Shown: piece by piece, positions 8,749-17,067 of the stretch | Layout: the number at the start of each line of letters is the position of its first letter | Position numbering within the stretch: the first letter of the stretch is position 1 | DNA from: SIG565 sp045646145 | GTDB taxonomy: Bacteria; Bacillota; Clostridia; Oscillospirales; Acutalibacteraceae | DNA length: 64,000 bases | Direction: 5' to 3' | Assembly: GCA_045646145.1 (NCBI GenBank) | Contig: JAZRKE010000032.1 | Location: 45,789-109,788 of the forward strand | The notes under the pieces: model-generated | What the model was told of the DNA's origin: nothing | Seen by the model: only the letters and a program-made list of their open reading frames with translations | Database searches by the model: none | Translations under genes and position numbers: made by a program

Positions 8749-9617
8749 AAAAGATAATATTGCTTCTTCTCTGCTGTGGGGTGCTCGTGAGTATGGTGGG
8801 ATGCGGTAGCAAAACCGCACCGCCGCCTACCGAGAGTCCGCCGACAACGGTATCGGAAACGGCAATAACGGAAACGCCCGTCGAAACACCACCGCCTGTG
8901 GCGGCGGTAGAACCAACAGAGGAAGAAAAAGAGCCTACCCCGACCGAGAGCAAGGTTCAGGCAACAGAGCCAACCACGACCGTTACAGAGCCTACAACAA
9001 CGGCAAAGCCGAAGGAAGAAACAAAACCTGCGGTAACAACAAAACCGACCGAGCAATCGGCGGCGGAAACTCCAAAGGAAAACGGATGCATCACCATAGT
9101 GGAAACGGATGATCCGCCTAAAACCGAAGAACCGCAAGAAGAAATATATCAAGGGATACAATGGCCGGAGGTTGATCCTGCGGAAATTGAAAGGCTTGTT
9201 ATAGAAAAGGTTAATGCCTACCGCATAGCACAGGGTGATACGGCAGCTACGATGCTCCCCGGATTGACCGAGGTGGCGCGGTACAGAGCAAATGAACTTA
9301 CAACGAACTTTGAGCATCGTGGAGAACAACATATCAGCACAGAACTAAAATACGGTCAGTATGTTGACCTCGCGCCTTATGGGATGCCCGAAGAAAGTTA
9401 CTACAAAGGTTTCAGCAGAGAAGCTATCGGCATGGGCGACTGGTTCGGTACGGCAGAAAGTATGTCAGACCGTATCGCAGACGGCTTCCATCATAGCAAA
9501 GGACACTGGTCGTATGTCGGCAGCTCCAAGTATCCCTACATCGCCGTAGGCGTAACCAAGGCAAACGGAAAATGGTATGTCTGCATCTGCATGAGCGAAG
9601 AAAATTACGGTGGATAA
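8745..9617 (+). CDS. Lipoprotein with Thr/Pro-rich linker and CAP/SCP domain
   Basis: An exported lipoprotein of 290 residues. The signal peptide (about 1-19) ends in the lipobox VGC with Cys20. Residues about 23-130 are a low-complexity linker rich in Thr, Pro, Glu and Lys, as in wall-spanning spacers. Residues about 145-290 form a CAP (cysteine-rich secretory/SCP) domain, with EKVNAYR, EVARYRANEL, H in FEHRG, and a final HWSYVGSSKYPYIAVGV segment. CAP proteins bind lipids or act as wall or surface proteins; the exact role is not known. The gene is coupled to the upstream small gene and followed by a terminator. The stretch of long opposite-strand frames here is a composition artefact. Confidence 0.88.
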   Translation: MKKIILLLLCCGVLVSMVGCGSKTAPPPTESPPTTVSETAITETPVETPPPVAAVEPTEEEKEPTPTESKVQATEPTTTVTEPTTTAKPKEETKPAVTTKPTEQSAAETPKENGCITIVETDDPPKTEEPQEEIYQGIQWPEVDPAEIERLVIEKVNAYRIAQGDTAATMLPGLTEVARYRANELTTNFEHRGEQHISTELKYGQYVDLAPYGMPEESYYKGFSREAIGMGDWFGTAESMSDRIADGFHHSKGHWSYVGSSKYPYIAVGVTKANGKWYVCICMSEENYGG

Positions 9618-9624
9618 TATAAAA

Positions 9625-9668
9625 ACCTTCGAGCAAGTGAGAAATCACAAGTTCGAAGGTCTTTTGCT
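9625..9668 (+). terminator. Rho-independent terminator after CAP lipoprotein
   Basis: An outer stem ACCTTCGA/TCGAAGGT (9625-9632, 9653-9660) holds an inner GTGA-GAAA-TCAC hairpin and is followed by CTTTTGCTTTT. Confidence 0.8.
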
Positions 9669-9958
9669 TTTGTAGCGGTTTATTTGGTGCGGATAAGGGT
9701 GGGCATCGATAAGAGGATTTCCATTCGATTGTACGGCATCCCTCGGCATTATGCACAGGACAGTCTATCATATAGCCGTGTTTGCTCCGAAAATCAATAC
9801 GGAATCAGCGATATATCTGCGGTTTCCTGTGCAATATTACAAGAGATTTTTATACTCTAAATTTTCCTCAAAAAACAGGTGGTTTGTACCAAAATGTAAT
9901 AAAAACCTCTTTTTAGGTGGGTAATAATTACTACGCATGAACCAAAGAAAAGCAGATT
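9669..9958. other. Intergenic stretch with a possible decayed coding fragment
   Basis: No convincing gene is seen. One frame is open from a GTG at 9687 to TAA at 9858-9860 (57 residues, including YGIPRHYAQDSL and NQYGISDISAV) and reads like real protein, but there is no SD sequence and no recognised family; it may be a remnant. The left copy of the 29-base element-bounding repeat lies at the right end of this stretch. Confidence 0.4.
9921..9949 (+). repeat. Left copy of 29-base direct repeat, candidate att site
   Basis: This segment matches 21800-21828 with two mismatches; the core AATTACTACGCAT is identical. The two copies bound 11.9 kb holding the relaxase, excisionase and integrase genes, so they are candidate attL/attR sites. 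Confidence 0.55.
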
Positions 9959-10837
9959 TTATTTTCTAAGCTTTGCCAACTCACGCCGTTCCAGTTCGTT
10001 GCATATCAACTCTTCTGCCACTTTGTATCTGCTGACACCATAGCCTGTGCGATCACGAATAATAATATCCTTTGGCAGCCTACTTAATATTTTCTTGCTA
10101 AAGGTTGTACCGCCAAAATAAGCATCGAAGGAAACGACAGGCAGAACAACCCATTCAAGTTCATCATCAATATTTGCAAGATAATACGCAACAAGGTAAT
10201 AAACTTTGTCTCTTAAATCATCAGTAACGGCAGATAATTTTTTTAATATATTTTCCGGCAATGTTTCGGGATAAACTTTCAACTCTCCGAGTTCCAAGGC
10301 ATCTGCAATTACATCATCAAAACGAACAATCCATGCACCTTTTGTTTTTTCAGAAAAGATAGGGATTTGAAATTGAATGACCTTGTTGCGCCATTTTTTA
10401 TCAAAGCCGCTTTCGATGGCAATGGCATTATCATATGCACCGTTGCTTGTTTTGTTGGGGTTGCTTAAAATATAATCCGCAATACCGTGAACATTACGGT
10501 AAAACCAACCTTCTCCGTCCTCTGTTACAAGTTCGGGGAACTCGCTATGCAACTCACGAAAATCACTTTTATACTGCCACTCTTCACGGGTGGCATTTTC
10601 TTTTTTATCGGGAATACTGCACCAAGCACACAGTGCCTTATATGCTCGCTCAATATTAGGAGAATCACCGCCGTGCATATAACCGCGCGCAACGATTGAA
10701 AGTATGCGTGGAAATCCTTCAAAATCGAGGATGGTGGCAAATGCAATTCTGCCGAGATAGGAGTAGTCCTGCTTGTTCGCTGAAGAATATACAGGAATGC
10801 CTGTATAAGATAAAAATTCTTGCTGTTCGTTAAGCAC
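9959..10837 (-). CDS. Unknown 292-residue partner of the RdRP-like polymerase
   Basis: I do not recognise a family. The protein is soluble, without signal peptide or membrane segments, mixed alpha/beta by appearance, with a tryptophan-rich middle (WCSIPDKK, EEWQYKSDF, GEGWFYRNVHGIADY) and a basic C-terminus (LERRELAKLRK). The start is GTG (10835-10837), inside the last codons of the polymerase-like gene, with AAAGGAGG nine bases upstream; the eight-base overlap indicates coupled translation and hence a shared task. It may be an accessory, processing or regulatory factor of the polymerase. It is the last gene before the left att-like repeat. Confidence 0.8.
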   Translation of the reverse strand: MLNEQQEFLSYTGIPVYSSANKQDYSYLGRIAFATILDFEGFPRILSIVARGYMHGGDSPNIERAYKALCAWCSIPDKKENATREEWQYKSDFRELHSEFPELVTEDGEGWFYRNVHGIADYILSNPNKTSNGAYDNAIAIESGFDKKWRNKVIQFQIPIFSEKTKGAWIVRFDDVIADALELGELKVYPETLPENILKKLSAVTDDLRDKVYYLVAYYLANIDDELEWVVLPVVSFDAYFGGTTFSKKILSRLPKDIIIRDRTGYGVSRYKVAEELICNELERRELAKLRK

Positions 10838-13800
10838 GGTTCTTTTCCTCCTTTAAAACATTATCTTCAACATAATCGCAAAGCACGTCCCACATAAAAT
10901 TGCGTTCATCAAGAGCCACCGCATACATAACAGCCTCGCCCGGCTCCATTTTATTTTTAATAAGCTCAAGACATGTGCGGATAACAGCATCACGGAATGA
11001 CTCGGCAGGCGGTTTGTTGAGATAACCGTTAAGCATACAATCAAGTTCTTGACTGTCTCCATCTTTGAAAAGTTTTTTGCGTTTCTCAGATTTATTTTCA
11101 TCATCAATATCGCAAATAATATCGCCGAGCAGACGAAATCCGCCATGACGGAAATCACAAAGCAGATCGTAATACCATTTGAAATCAAAGTCTGGAAAAT
11201 GGCGTTTTACAAAATCATAGCGTTCCTCACGCTCCATCAAGTGCCACTTTTCATTGATGATTGATTCACGCACAATAGAAATATACTCCGGCTCAATACC
11301 TGCAAAAAGGGAGTAAAGTGAGTCAGAATCATATTTTATTTCTTGCCCTCTCGAATAAAGAATACGGTTAACATCGTTTTGACGGCTTCTATTGTTAATA
11401 GTAACTCGACTTCTGCGGATGCGGTTAAGCGTTTCTTTATAATCCGCAATCAGTCCCTTCATCCAAGAAAGTAATTCTCCGTCAAGCGTATCTTTCCAAG
11501 CAGGTTGCACCGCAAAGGAAAATAATTTGCTGGCGGGAATTTTTTGTTGCTTAACAGGAATGGTATTATCCTTTAATTTGTGTGCAAGAATCGGCATACG
11601 CTCTACATTGGATGTAATACTGTTCCAATCAGTAGTTGTCAACAGTTCTTTCAATTGTTTTTTATTGGAGGGTTGATACCAAGCCGTTGCAACATCCTTT
11701 TTCTCTTGTAGGTTTTTATATTTTAAGAATATGCTTCTTTCTGCCCGTCCGCTTCCTAAATACTCTGAAAGGTCAGGCTTTACTCCGCTTTTACCTGAGT
11801 CGATTTCAAGACCGGTAAGGATAGCCAAAGTCTCAACTTCTTTACGGCAACGCTCACGCTCCTCAGCTGTAGAGTTTTCGTTATAAGCAATAATACTTCT
11901 ATCGAGTGCAGCGTTGGAGATCTGCCCGATTCGAGAGGAAAAGGTATTGCGTATGGTTTCAAACTGTGCAATCCAGTCATTAGCATTGCGAATCTGCGGT
12001 TCGGCTGATGGGATTTTTAATAGCGGTATATTGCTACGGTGGTCAAGGTCAGCGTTTGAATAATTACGGCTGACACATTCGTTAACAAGCGGATCAGATA
12101 TGGTGCGAATCATATCTCCGTCATAGTCAGCACCGCCCAAACGCTCGGCAGCTAAAATACGAGGGTCTATCATAACCACATCGGTAAGGTGTTTTAAGAA
12201 AAAATTGCGCATATTATCCCTTTTTACAAATTCAGTATGAACACGCAATTGTACTTCTTCATTACGAGCAATATGTGGATTTCTAAGAAGTGTACAGACC
12301 TGTCCGTTTTTATATTTAGACATTGGCGCATGAAAAGAAAAAGGTTGTAATTTGTTTTCCTTAGCCACCTCATCAAAGGTGCGCTGTCTCTTTTTCTTTT
12401 TGCGTTCGTCACTTAAAAGCCATCGCAAAAACTCTATTAAGTCACCCGACAGAAAACGATTGTCGCCCTCAACCAATATAGTACCAACGGAATAGTCCTC
12501 AAATATTTTCTCGGCTCTTGGTTTCAGTTCATCGTGATATACCGACTCGTTTATAAATAATGGATTTTTCTTCAAAATCCGCGCGAGCTTATAACGCTTA
12601 CTTTCCTTATCGTACCCTTTTATTTTTAATACTTTAAGAAAATAATCAAGGCGATATTCTTTATCGCAACAAAGATTATAGTATTCCGTTTCGGTGAGTT
12701 TGGTAAGCCAATGGCGCTCATCATCATTAGGCGAATGATCCCATCCGTCAGGCAAATCTTTAGGACGGAACTCTTCATCAGTTATGGCAAGGGTGCTTAT
12801 AAATTGATAGTTAAGGTCGGTATATTCTTGCGGAATTACATGGCTGACGTTTGTGATATACAAAGCGTGATTATATTTACGGAAGGCTTCCCAATAATCT
12901 TCCCAAGTCATATCACAGTTCTTAAGCCAGCCGTATCCCTTAAACATGCTCTTGGTAAGAATAATATCCACATCGTCAATACGATGAGCCTTACCGTAAA
13001 TATCGGTTATTGTTTCAACACCGGTAGCTGATAAAAAGTGTTTAAAATCCACTTTATGAAGCATACCCTTTACATACGGCATACGAATCTGAAACGAGGT
13101 ATGGATATGCTCACCGCAATAAGTTTTATCTATTACCTTGGCATATTCTTTTGAAATCAGACCTTCGCCGTCAAAGGCGGTAATCGTTATATCCTCAATT
13201 GTTTCCACTCGTTCGTATTTGCGTACACTGCCTTCGCCCGTTGTATCTTTAACAGTTATCACAGGAATATCTTTTTCAACATACTCAGGATTGTCGATGA
13301 CAATAACACGGTGCGGTTTGTCAATCTCTATATTATCTACACGTGTACCGCTTGAAAGCATCAAGCCGTTGTATGCATAGAGCTTTGACAATTGACACGA
13401 CTTGAGTTCCATATCCATCATAATTCGTTTGCGAACAGGAAAATAAAAATCATCACGAATGAAGGTGAGTTGACATTTGCGGCTCATACTCGCCGACCGC
13501 TCAAAAGGAAGATAAAAATTATATCCACCGCCCAAATCCAAACCTATGCCTTGAGGATAAAACATACTTTTTGCCTTCTCCTGTCGGTCGGCATATTTTT
13601 CAAAAGAAGCATTACGGTCAAAGATACCTTCAAAATCTACGATGCAAATAATATCTGAAAGGTCAGTAATTAATTTTTTATCGGTAGGCGTTTTAAAATC
13701 TTCACCGTGTAGCTGACACATAATCTGGTAGAACAATGCATTGTCATCCTGCTCATGCGTTGCGGTATATATTTTGCATTTATCGGTCTGCGCTTTGTTG

Positions 13801-13898
13801 AGTTCGTATTTATAGTCATGAGAAATGCTTCCACTTTTCTTTGCATATCCCATCATACTTTTTGCAGACAATCTGTATATCTGATATTTAACTTGCAT
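10830..13898 (-). CDS. QDE-1/YonO-class two-barrel RNA polymerase homologue (RdRP-like)
   Basis: A 1022-residue soluble protein with the hallmarks of single-chain two-barrel RNA polymerases. Barrel-1 signature: FDGEGLIS (242-249), then SFQIR (268-272) and VKGML (276-280; K277 as candidate catalytic lysine), the order seen in eukaryotic RdRPs (DG.G.IS...FQIR..G.KG). Barrel-2: LLRNPHIARNEE (537-548) followed by GGADYDGD (588-595), the DbDGD metal-binding motif with D591, D593 and D595. Known members of this class are fungal QDE-1, plant RDRs, SP-beta phage YonO and the crAss-like phage polymerase; YonO is DNA-templated and QDE-1 uses RNA or DNA. Which template this protein uses is unknown. It has its own promoter and forms a two-gene operon with the 292-residue protein. 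Its length is between YonO (about 900) and QDE-1 (about 1400). Confidence 0.88.
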   Translation of the reverse strand: MQVKYQIYRLSAKSMMGYAKKSGSISHDYKYELNKAQTDKCKIYTATHEQDDNALFYQIMCQLHGEDFKTPTDKKLITDLSDIICIVDFEGIFDRNASFEKYADRQEKAKSMFYPQGIGLDLGGGYNFYLPFERSASMSRKCQLTFIRDDFYFPVRKRIMMDMELKSCQLSKLYAYNGLMLSSGTRVDNIEIDKPHRVIVIDNPEYVEKDIPVITVKDTTGEGSVRKYERVETIEDITITAFDGEGLISKEYAKVIDKTYCGEHIHTSFQIRMPYVKGMLHKVDFKHFLSATGVETITDIYGKAHRIDDVDIILTKSMFKGYGWLKNCDMTWEDYWEAFRKYNHALYITNVSHVIPQEYTDLNYQFISTLAITDEEFRPKDLPDGWDHSPNDDERHWLTKLTETEYYNLCCDKEYRLDYFLKVLKIKGYDKESKRYKLARILKKNPLFINESVYHDELKPRAEKIFEDYSVGTILVEGDNRFLSGDLIEFLRWLLSDERKKKKRQRTFDEVAKENKLQPFSFHAPMSKYKNGQVCTLLRNPHIARNEEVQLRVHTEFVKRDNMRNFFLKHLTDVVMIDPRILAAERLGGADYDGDMIRTISDPLVNECVSRNYSNADLDHRSNIPLLKIPSAEPQIRNANDWIAQFETIRNTFSSRIGQISNAALDRSIIAYNENSTAEERERCRKEVETLAILTGLEIDSGKSGVKPDLSEYLGSGRAERSIFLKYKNLQEKKDVATAWYQPSNKKQLKELLTTTDWNSITSNVERMPILAHKLKDNTIPVKQQKIPASKLFSFAVQPAWKDTLDGELLSWMKGLIADYKETLNRIRRSRVTINNRSRQNDVNRILYSRGQEIKYDSDSLYSLFAGIEPEYISIVRESIINEKWHLMEREERYDFVKRHFPDFDFKWYYDLLCDFRHGGFRLLGDIICDIDDENKSEKRKKLFKDGDSQELDCMLNGYLNKPPAESFRDAVIRTCLELIKNKMEPGEAVMYAVALDERNFMWDVLCDYVEDNVLKEEKNRA

Positions 13899-13921
13899 CT
13901 GTTACACCTCGATTTGTTTTC

Positions 13922-13950
13922 AGTATATCACAAAACATTAAATAACGCAA
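13922..13950 (-). promoter_or_regulatory. Sigma-A-type promoter of the RdRP-like operon
   Basis: Read on the minus strand, TTGCGT (13945-13950) and TATACT (13922-13927) are separated by 17 bases. The SD GAGGTG (13905-13910) and the ATG (13896-13898) follow. Confidence 0.75.
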
Positions 13951-13960
13951 TATGAATACT

Positions 13961-13984
13961 GCCCCCACTTTTTTGAGTGGGGGC
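13961..13984. terminator. Strong GC hairpin upstream of the RdRP-like promoter
   Basis: A perfect 9-bp stem GCCCCCACT/AGTGGGGGC with loop TTTTTG. It separates the RdRP-like operon from the divergent mobilization genes. T-rich flanks are weak, so it may act as a barrier or a structural element rather than a terminator. Confidence 0.5.
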
Positions 13985-14009
13985 AAATTTATTATTTAAG
14001 AAAGGAGTG

Positions 14010-14111
14010 ATGACAGGTGCTCATTGCAGACAAAACTCCGCTGTAAATTCAAATGCAGCGGTAGAAAAGCAAAACGCAGACTCTGCGTTTTCAAATAAGA
14101 GAGTCAAATAA
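14010..14111 (+). other. Possible 33-residue leader ORF with two hairpins
   Basis: An ATG at 14010 directly after AAAGGAGTG opens a 33-residue frame (MTGAHCRQNSAVNSN...KRVK). Two hairpins fall inside it: CCGCTG/CAGCGG (14038-14043, 14055-14060) and AAAACGCAG/CTGCGTTTT (14071-14079, 14083-14091). The layout upstream of the excisionase-like gene resembles a regulatory leader; translation of the peptide is not proven, and the SD-start distance is short. Confidence 0.35.
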
Positions 14112-14134
14112 ATTATAAAGGATTGATACAAACA

Positions 14135-14350
14135 ATGAAACACTCACAAATTAAATCTTACGATGAGCTACCGCTGTTTTTGAACGCAGACTTGGTAGCA
14201 AAAACACTTGGCGTGGCATCGTCCACCGCCTATGAACTCATGCACGAAAAGGACTTCCCGGCAGTGAGAATCGGTAACCGATTCGTAGTACCCAAGGAAG
14301 AATTTCAGGCATGGATAAAAAAGGAGATCGGAGGTAAATGTAATGACTAA
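14135..14350 (+). CDS. Excisionase-like helix-turn-helix protein
   Basis: A 71-residue MerR-like DNA-binding protein of the excisionase family: the stretch LNADLVAKTLGVASSTAYE is a helix-turn-helix with the AS.STAYELM pattern, followed by the wing AVRIGNRFVVPKEEFQAWI. Such proteins direct the integrase toward excision and also bind oriT or promoters. An in-frame TTG at 14123 is rejected because it touches the SD (AAAGGA, 14117-14122); ATG at 14135 fits. It overlaps the next gene by eight bases and begins the plus-strand operon of the element. Confidence 0.85.
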   Translation: MKHSQIKSYDELPLFLNADLVAKTLGVASSTAYELMHEKDFPAVRIGNRFVVPKEEFQAWIKKEIGGKCND

Positions 14351-14717
14351 AAATCTTATTTATTGGTACAAGAAAGAAGACGTGTTCGAAGCGTTGCGAG
14401 AACGCATCCTCACAAATGAGGTGCAAGAACTTTTTGATAACACTGAAGAATACAGCTTATTGCTTCAGGCGTTTTACGAACTTACCTACAGCGAAGAAAT
14501 AATTGTGTTCGGTAAAATTTATTATCAAAATGATTTGCGCCGTATTGTGTGTGATGAATTGGAATCAGGCACCGTGATAGATGCCTACGAACTTTTCAAA
14601 AATCAATACCATTCCAAAGGTGCAAAATTGTTGGCGTGGTTGATTTTGCGTGAGCATCTGACTCAAGATGAGTTGTATGAACTCATGGTCGAGTATGATT
14701 TCGGGAGAGGTGCTTAA
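14343..14717 (+). CDS. Element-borne hypothetical protein
   Basis: A 124-residue acidic, helical, soluble protein (MTKNLIYWYKKEDVFEALRE...). No family recognised. Its start overlaps the excisionase-like gene by eight bases and its stop is adjacent to the ATG of the winged-helix gene, so it is a middle gene of the mobilization operon. Such a position suggests a role in replication or maintenance of the excised element, but this is inference only. Confidence 0.7.
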   Translation: MTKNLIYWYKKEDVFEALRERILTNEVQELFDNTEEYSLLLQAFYELTYSEEIIVFGKIYYQNDLRRIVCDELESGTVIDAYELFKNQYHSKGAKLLAWLILREHLTQDELYELMVEYDFGRGA

Positions 14718-15182
14718 ATGATTTTCGGTTCACAAAAACGGGATCCGTATAAAAGTTTTTATATGGTGCCGAATGAAATAATGCGCCTCGGTTTATCGGT
14801 TGGTGAAATCGCAGTATACAACTACCTAATGTATTGCGAAGACCATAACTCCTATCAGTGTTATCCGAGCTACAGAAAAATGGGTGAGGCTTTAGGTCTC
14901 ACCCGTAAAACTGTTATGAAGCACGTGAGAAGCCTTGAAAATAAGTGCCTTATCTCAACCGAGCAGACAACCGTTACCTTGAAGTCGGGCAAGAAACAAA
15001 ACGGAAATTTGCTCTATACCATCCGACCAATACAAGAGGCGGTTGACTATTTCAATGCACAGCAGTTCAGGAAAGCGGAACAGGAAATGGCACGGCAGAA
15101 TGTAATCCGTAAACTCGAAGAATACGACCGAAAACACGGTATTATAGACGGAAAAAGGTCGTCATTATTTGAAGCGGGTTAA
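14718..15182 (+). CDS. Winged helix-turn-helix protein (HTH_36-like), replication or regulation
   Basis: A 154-residue protein whose residues about 17-85 form a winged HTH: MVPNEIMRLGLSVGEIAVYNYL leads into CYPSYRKMGEALGLTRKTVMKHVRSLENKGLI-like sequence (here NKCLI) and a beta wing. This arrangement is typical of HTH_36 domains in replication initiators (RepA_N/DnaD-related) of plasmids and integrative elements. The protein is shorter than a full initiator, so it may be an auxiliary replication protein or a regulator. The start codon directly follows the previous stop. Confidence 0.75.
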   Translation: MIFGSQKRDPYKSFYMVPNEIMRLGLSVGEIAVYNYLMYCEDHNSYQCYPSYRKMGEALGLTRKTVMKHVRSLENKCLISTEQTTVTLKSGKKQNGNLLYTIRPIQEAVDYFNAQQFRKAEQEMARQNVIRKLEEYDRKHGIIDGKRSSLFEAG

Positions 15183-15292
15183 AGTGCGCTATCACGCACG
15201 GCGCCACATCGGACGGCAGAGCCGACCGTTTGGGGATTTTAATAGGCGTTGCAAACGCAAAATTATGCTATCTTAGCGAAAGGAGAAGAAAA
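15183..15292 (+). other. Candidate oriT region with hairpins
   Basis: A 110-base non-coding gap directly before the relaxosome genes. It holds GTGCG/CGCAC (15184-15188, 15195-15199), a GC-rich imperfect repeat around 15211-15229 and GCGTT-GCA-AACGC (15246-15258). Position and hairpins suit an origin of transfer; no nic site can be assigned by eye. The SD AAAGGAGAAG for the next gene is at its end. Confidence 0.4.
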
Positions 15293-15733
15293 ATGGATAA
15301 TAATTACACTTTAACCGTCCGTATGGACGAAAAACTCAAAGAGGAAATCCAAGAAAGATTGGAAGAAGCACATGTGCGTTCGCTAAATGCATTCATTATT
15401 AAAGCAATCGAATTCTATCTTGGCTACCTCAGGCAAGGCAAAAATCTAAATTATATTTCACCGATACTCGCCTCAAGCATCAAGAGTGAAATAAAAAATA
15501 CCGAGCACAACCTCTCGGAAATGGTTTATAAAATGGCGGTGCAAATCACAATGCTAACGCAAGTGGTTGCAGATGATCACAACTTTCATTCTGAATATCT
15601 TGAAGAACTTTACCGTTGGAGTGCTGAAAAAGTTGCATCGACCAACGGTATTATTTCTCTTGAAGATATGAGGCAGAGAGAAAATGTTTATACTGACTAC
15701 GATTATTTTTATAAAGACGGAGATGATTATTAA
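15293..15733 (+). CDS. MobC-like relaxosome accessory protein (ribbon-helix-helix)
   Basis: A 146-residue protein starting with a ribbon-helix-helix-like segment: a strand (YTLTVRMDEKL) followed by two helices ending FIIKAIEFYLGYL. The C-terminal half is helical and acidic. Proteins of this kind bind oriT and help the relaxase. The ATG at 15293 follows AAAGGAGAAG; the longer frame from 15230 runs through hairpins and is not used. The stop overlaps the relaxase ATG in TAATG, indicating coupled translation. Confidence 0.8.
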   Translation: MDNNYTLTVRMDEKLKEEIQERLEEAHVRSLNAFIIKAIEFYLGYLRQGKNLNYISPILASSIKSEIKNTEHNLSEMVYKMAVQITMLTQVVADDHNFHSEYLEELYRWSAEKVASTNGIISLEDMRQRENVYTDYDYFYKDGDDY

Positions 15734-17064
15734 TGCCGAAAATTATATTCACAAGTCGCTATATGCGCAACCCAAAATCATCGAATGCAGGTAAACTGCT
15801 TCGATATATGGCAACGCGCGAGAGCGTGGAAAAGGTGGCAGTAGGTATCGACCGCTCACCGTCCACCGTCCGTCAGCAAAGGCTCATTAAAAATATTCTT
15901 GATACCTTCCCCGAAACGAAAGACTATCTTGAATACGAAGATTACCTCAAGGAGTCTTCAAAAACTAACGCTACCGAATTTATTGAAGCGGTGATTGAAA
16001 GAAACATCGACAGGCTCGATGCGGTAAAAAATCTCGTAAAGTATTACGGTGAGCGCCCCGGTGTTGAAAAGCTCGGCGCACACGGTTTATTTTCTCAGAC
16101 CGATGATACGATTGACCTCGAAGAAGTTGCCGAGGAAGTTTCAAATCACAAGGGAATCATCTGGACTCACGTTATAAGTCTTCGCCGTGAGGATGCCGAG
16201 CGACTGAGATATAATAATCCGTCCCGGTGGCGTGATTTAATTCGCAGTAATGTTTCAGAAATCGCCGATGCTCACAATATTGATTTGGATAATCTTCGTT
16301 GGTATGCGGCGTTCCACAATAAAGACCATCATCCGCATGTGCATCTGATGGTCTACGCCGCCGATGCCAAGCAAGGTTGGATTACAAAGCGTGCCATTGA
16401 TGATATGCGCAGTATGTTCGGTAACGAAATATTCCGCGGTGAGCAGTACCGTCTCTTTGAAATGCAAACAAAGCAACGGCAGATGGTGAAGGATAGATTC
16501 AAGCAGCTCATAGAACATTATGAGCAAAACGGCTATGAACTTCCGCCGCAGGTAAATGATTTATTCTTACAACTCGCCGAGCAATTAAAATCGGTAAAAG
16601 GTAAAAAAGTTTACGGATATCTGCCGAAAGATATTAAAGAAACGGTAGATAAAATCGTTGCCGAGCTTGCGAAGGACACCGACATCGCCAAACTTTATTT
16701 CAAGTGGAATGAAATTAACCGTGAAAAACTTTCGCTCTACCACGAAAAGAAAACACCGGACATTCCGCTTGAAGATAATAAAGAGTTCCGCAGCATCAAA
16801 AATGTTATTGTCAAAGCGGCGGTGGAGTTTAATAATACACAGCACAGTGAAAGTTATACTCCCCACCATTACACCGCCTCTGCTTTCGGCAGAATTCTTT
16901 GTCAACTACTCCGCACCATCAGTCAGAGTTACGATAACAGGGATAAGAAACTCCGCAATCAGGTGGACGGCAAGCTCCGTTCCAAGATCGCTCAAAAGAA
17001 AGCGGCTCTCGGTATCCGTCCCGAGCAAAGCGATTACGAAAACAGCTATGAGCAGAGTATGTAA
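15733..17064 (+). CDS. MobP-type relaxase (MobL/MobP3-like)
   Basis: This 443-residue protein nicks oriT and pilots the strand during mobilization. The three-histidine metal site is visible as HNKDHHPHVHLMVYA at about residues 195-209, and the N-terminal segment KIIFTSRYM...AGKLLRYMATRE with its tyrosines probably holds the nucleophile. No coupling protein or type IV secretion gene lies nearby, so the element depends on a helper conjugative system. The C-terminal half is helical and without a recognised domain. It is coupled to the MobC-like gene and followed by a hairpin terminator. Confidence 0.9.
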   Translation: MPKIIFTSRYMRNPKSSNAGKLLRYMATRESVEKVAVGIDRSPSTVRQQRLIKNILDTFPETKDYLEYEDYLKESSKTNATEFIEAVIERNIDRLDAVKNLVKYYGERPGVEKLGAHGLFSQTDDTIDLEEVAEEVSNHKGIIWTHVISLRREDAERLRYNNPSRWRDLIRSNVSEIADAHNIDLDNLRWYAAFHNKDHHPHVHLMVYAADAKQGWITKRAIDDMRSMFGNEIFRGEQYRLFEMQTKQRQMVKDRFKQLIEHYEQNGYELPPQVNDLFLQLAEQLKSVKGKKVYGYLPKDIKETVDKIVAELAKDTDIAKLYFKWNEINREKLSLYHEKKTPDIPLEDNKEFRSIKNVIVKAAVEFNNTQHSESYTPHHYTASAFGRILCQLLRTISQSYDNRDKKLRNQVDGKLRSKIAQKKAALGIRPEQSDYENSYEQSM

Positions 17065-17067
17065 GGA

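Noticed and set aside
8487..9332. Long opposite-strand open frame (281 codons) rich in Arg, Cys and Phe
   Set aside because: It is the shadow of the Thr/Pro-rich linker of the CAP lipoprotein; the plus-strand gene has a proper signal peptide, SD and domain.
9687..9860. 57-codon frame after the CAP lipoprotein terminator
   Set aside because: It looks protein-like but lacks an SD and a recognised family; recorded only as a possible remnant.
10830..13898. Bacterial multisubunit RNA polymerase beta or beta-prime fragment
   Set aside because: Both barrel signatures are in one chain and the wording (DGEG.IS, FQIR..VKG, GGADYDGD) matches the single-chain RdRP/YonO class, not RpoB or RpoC.
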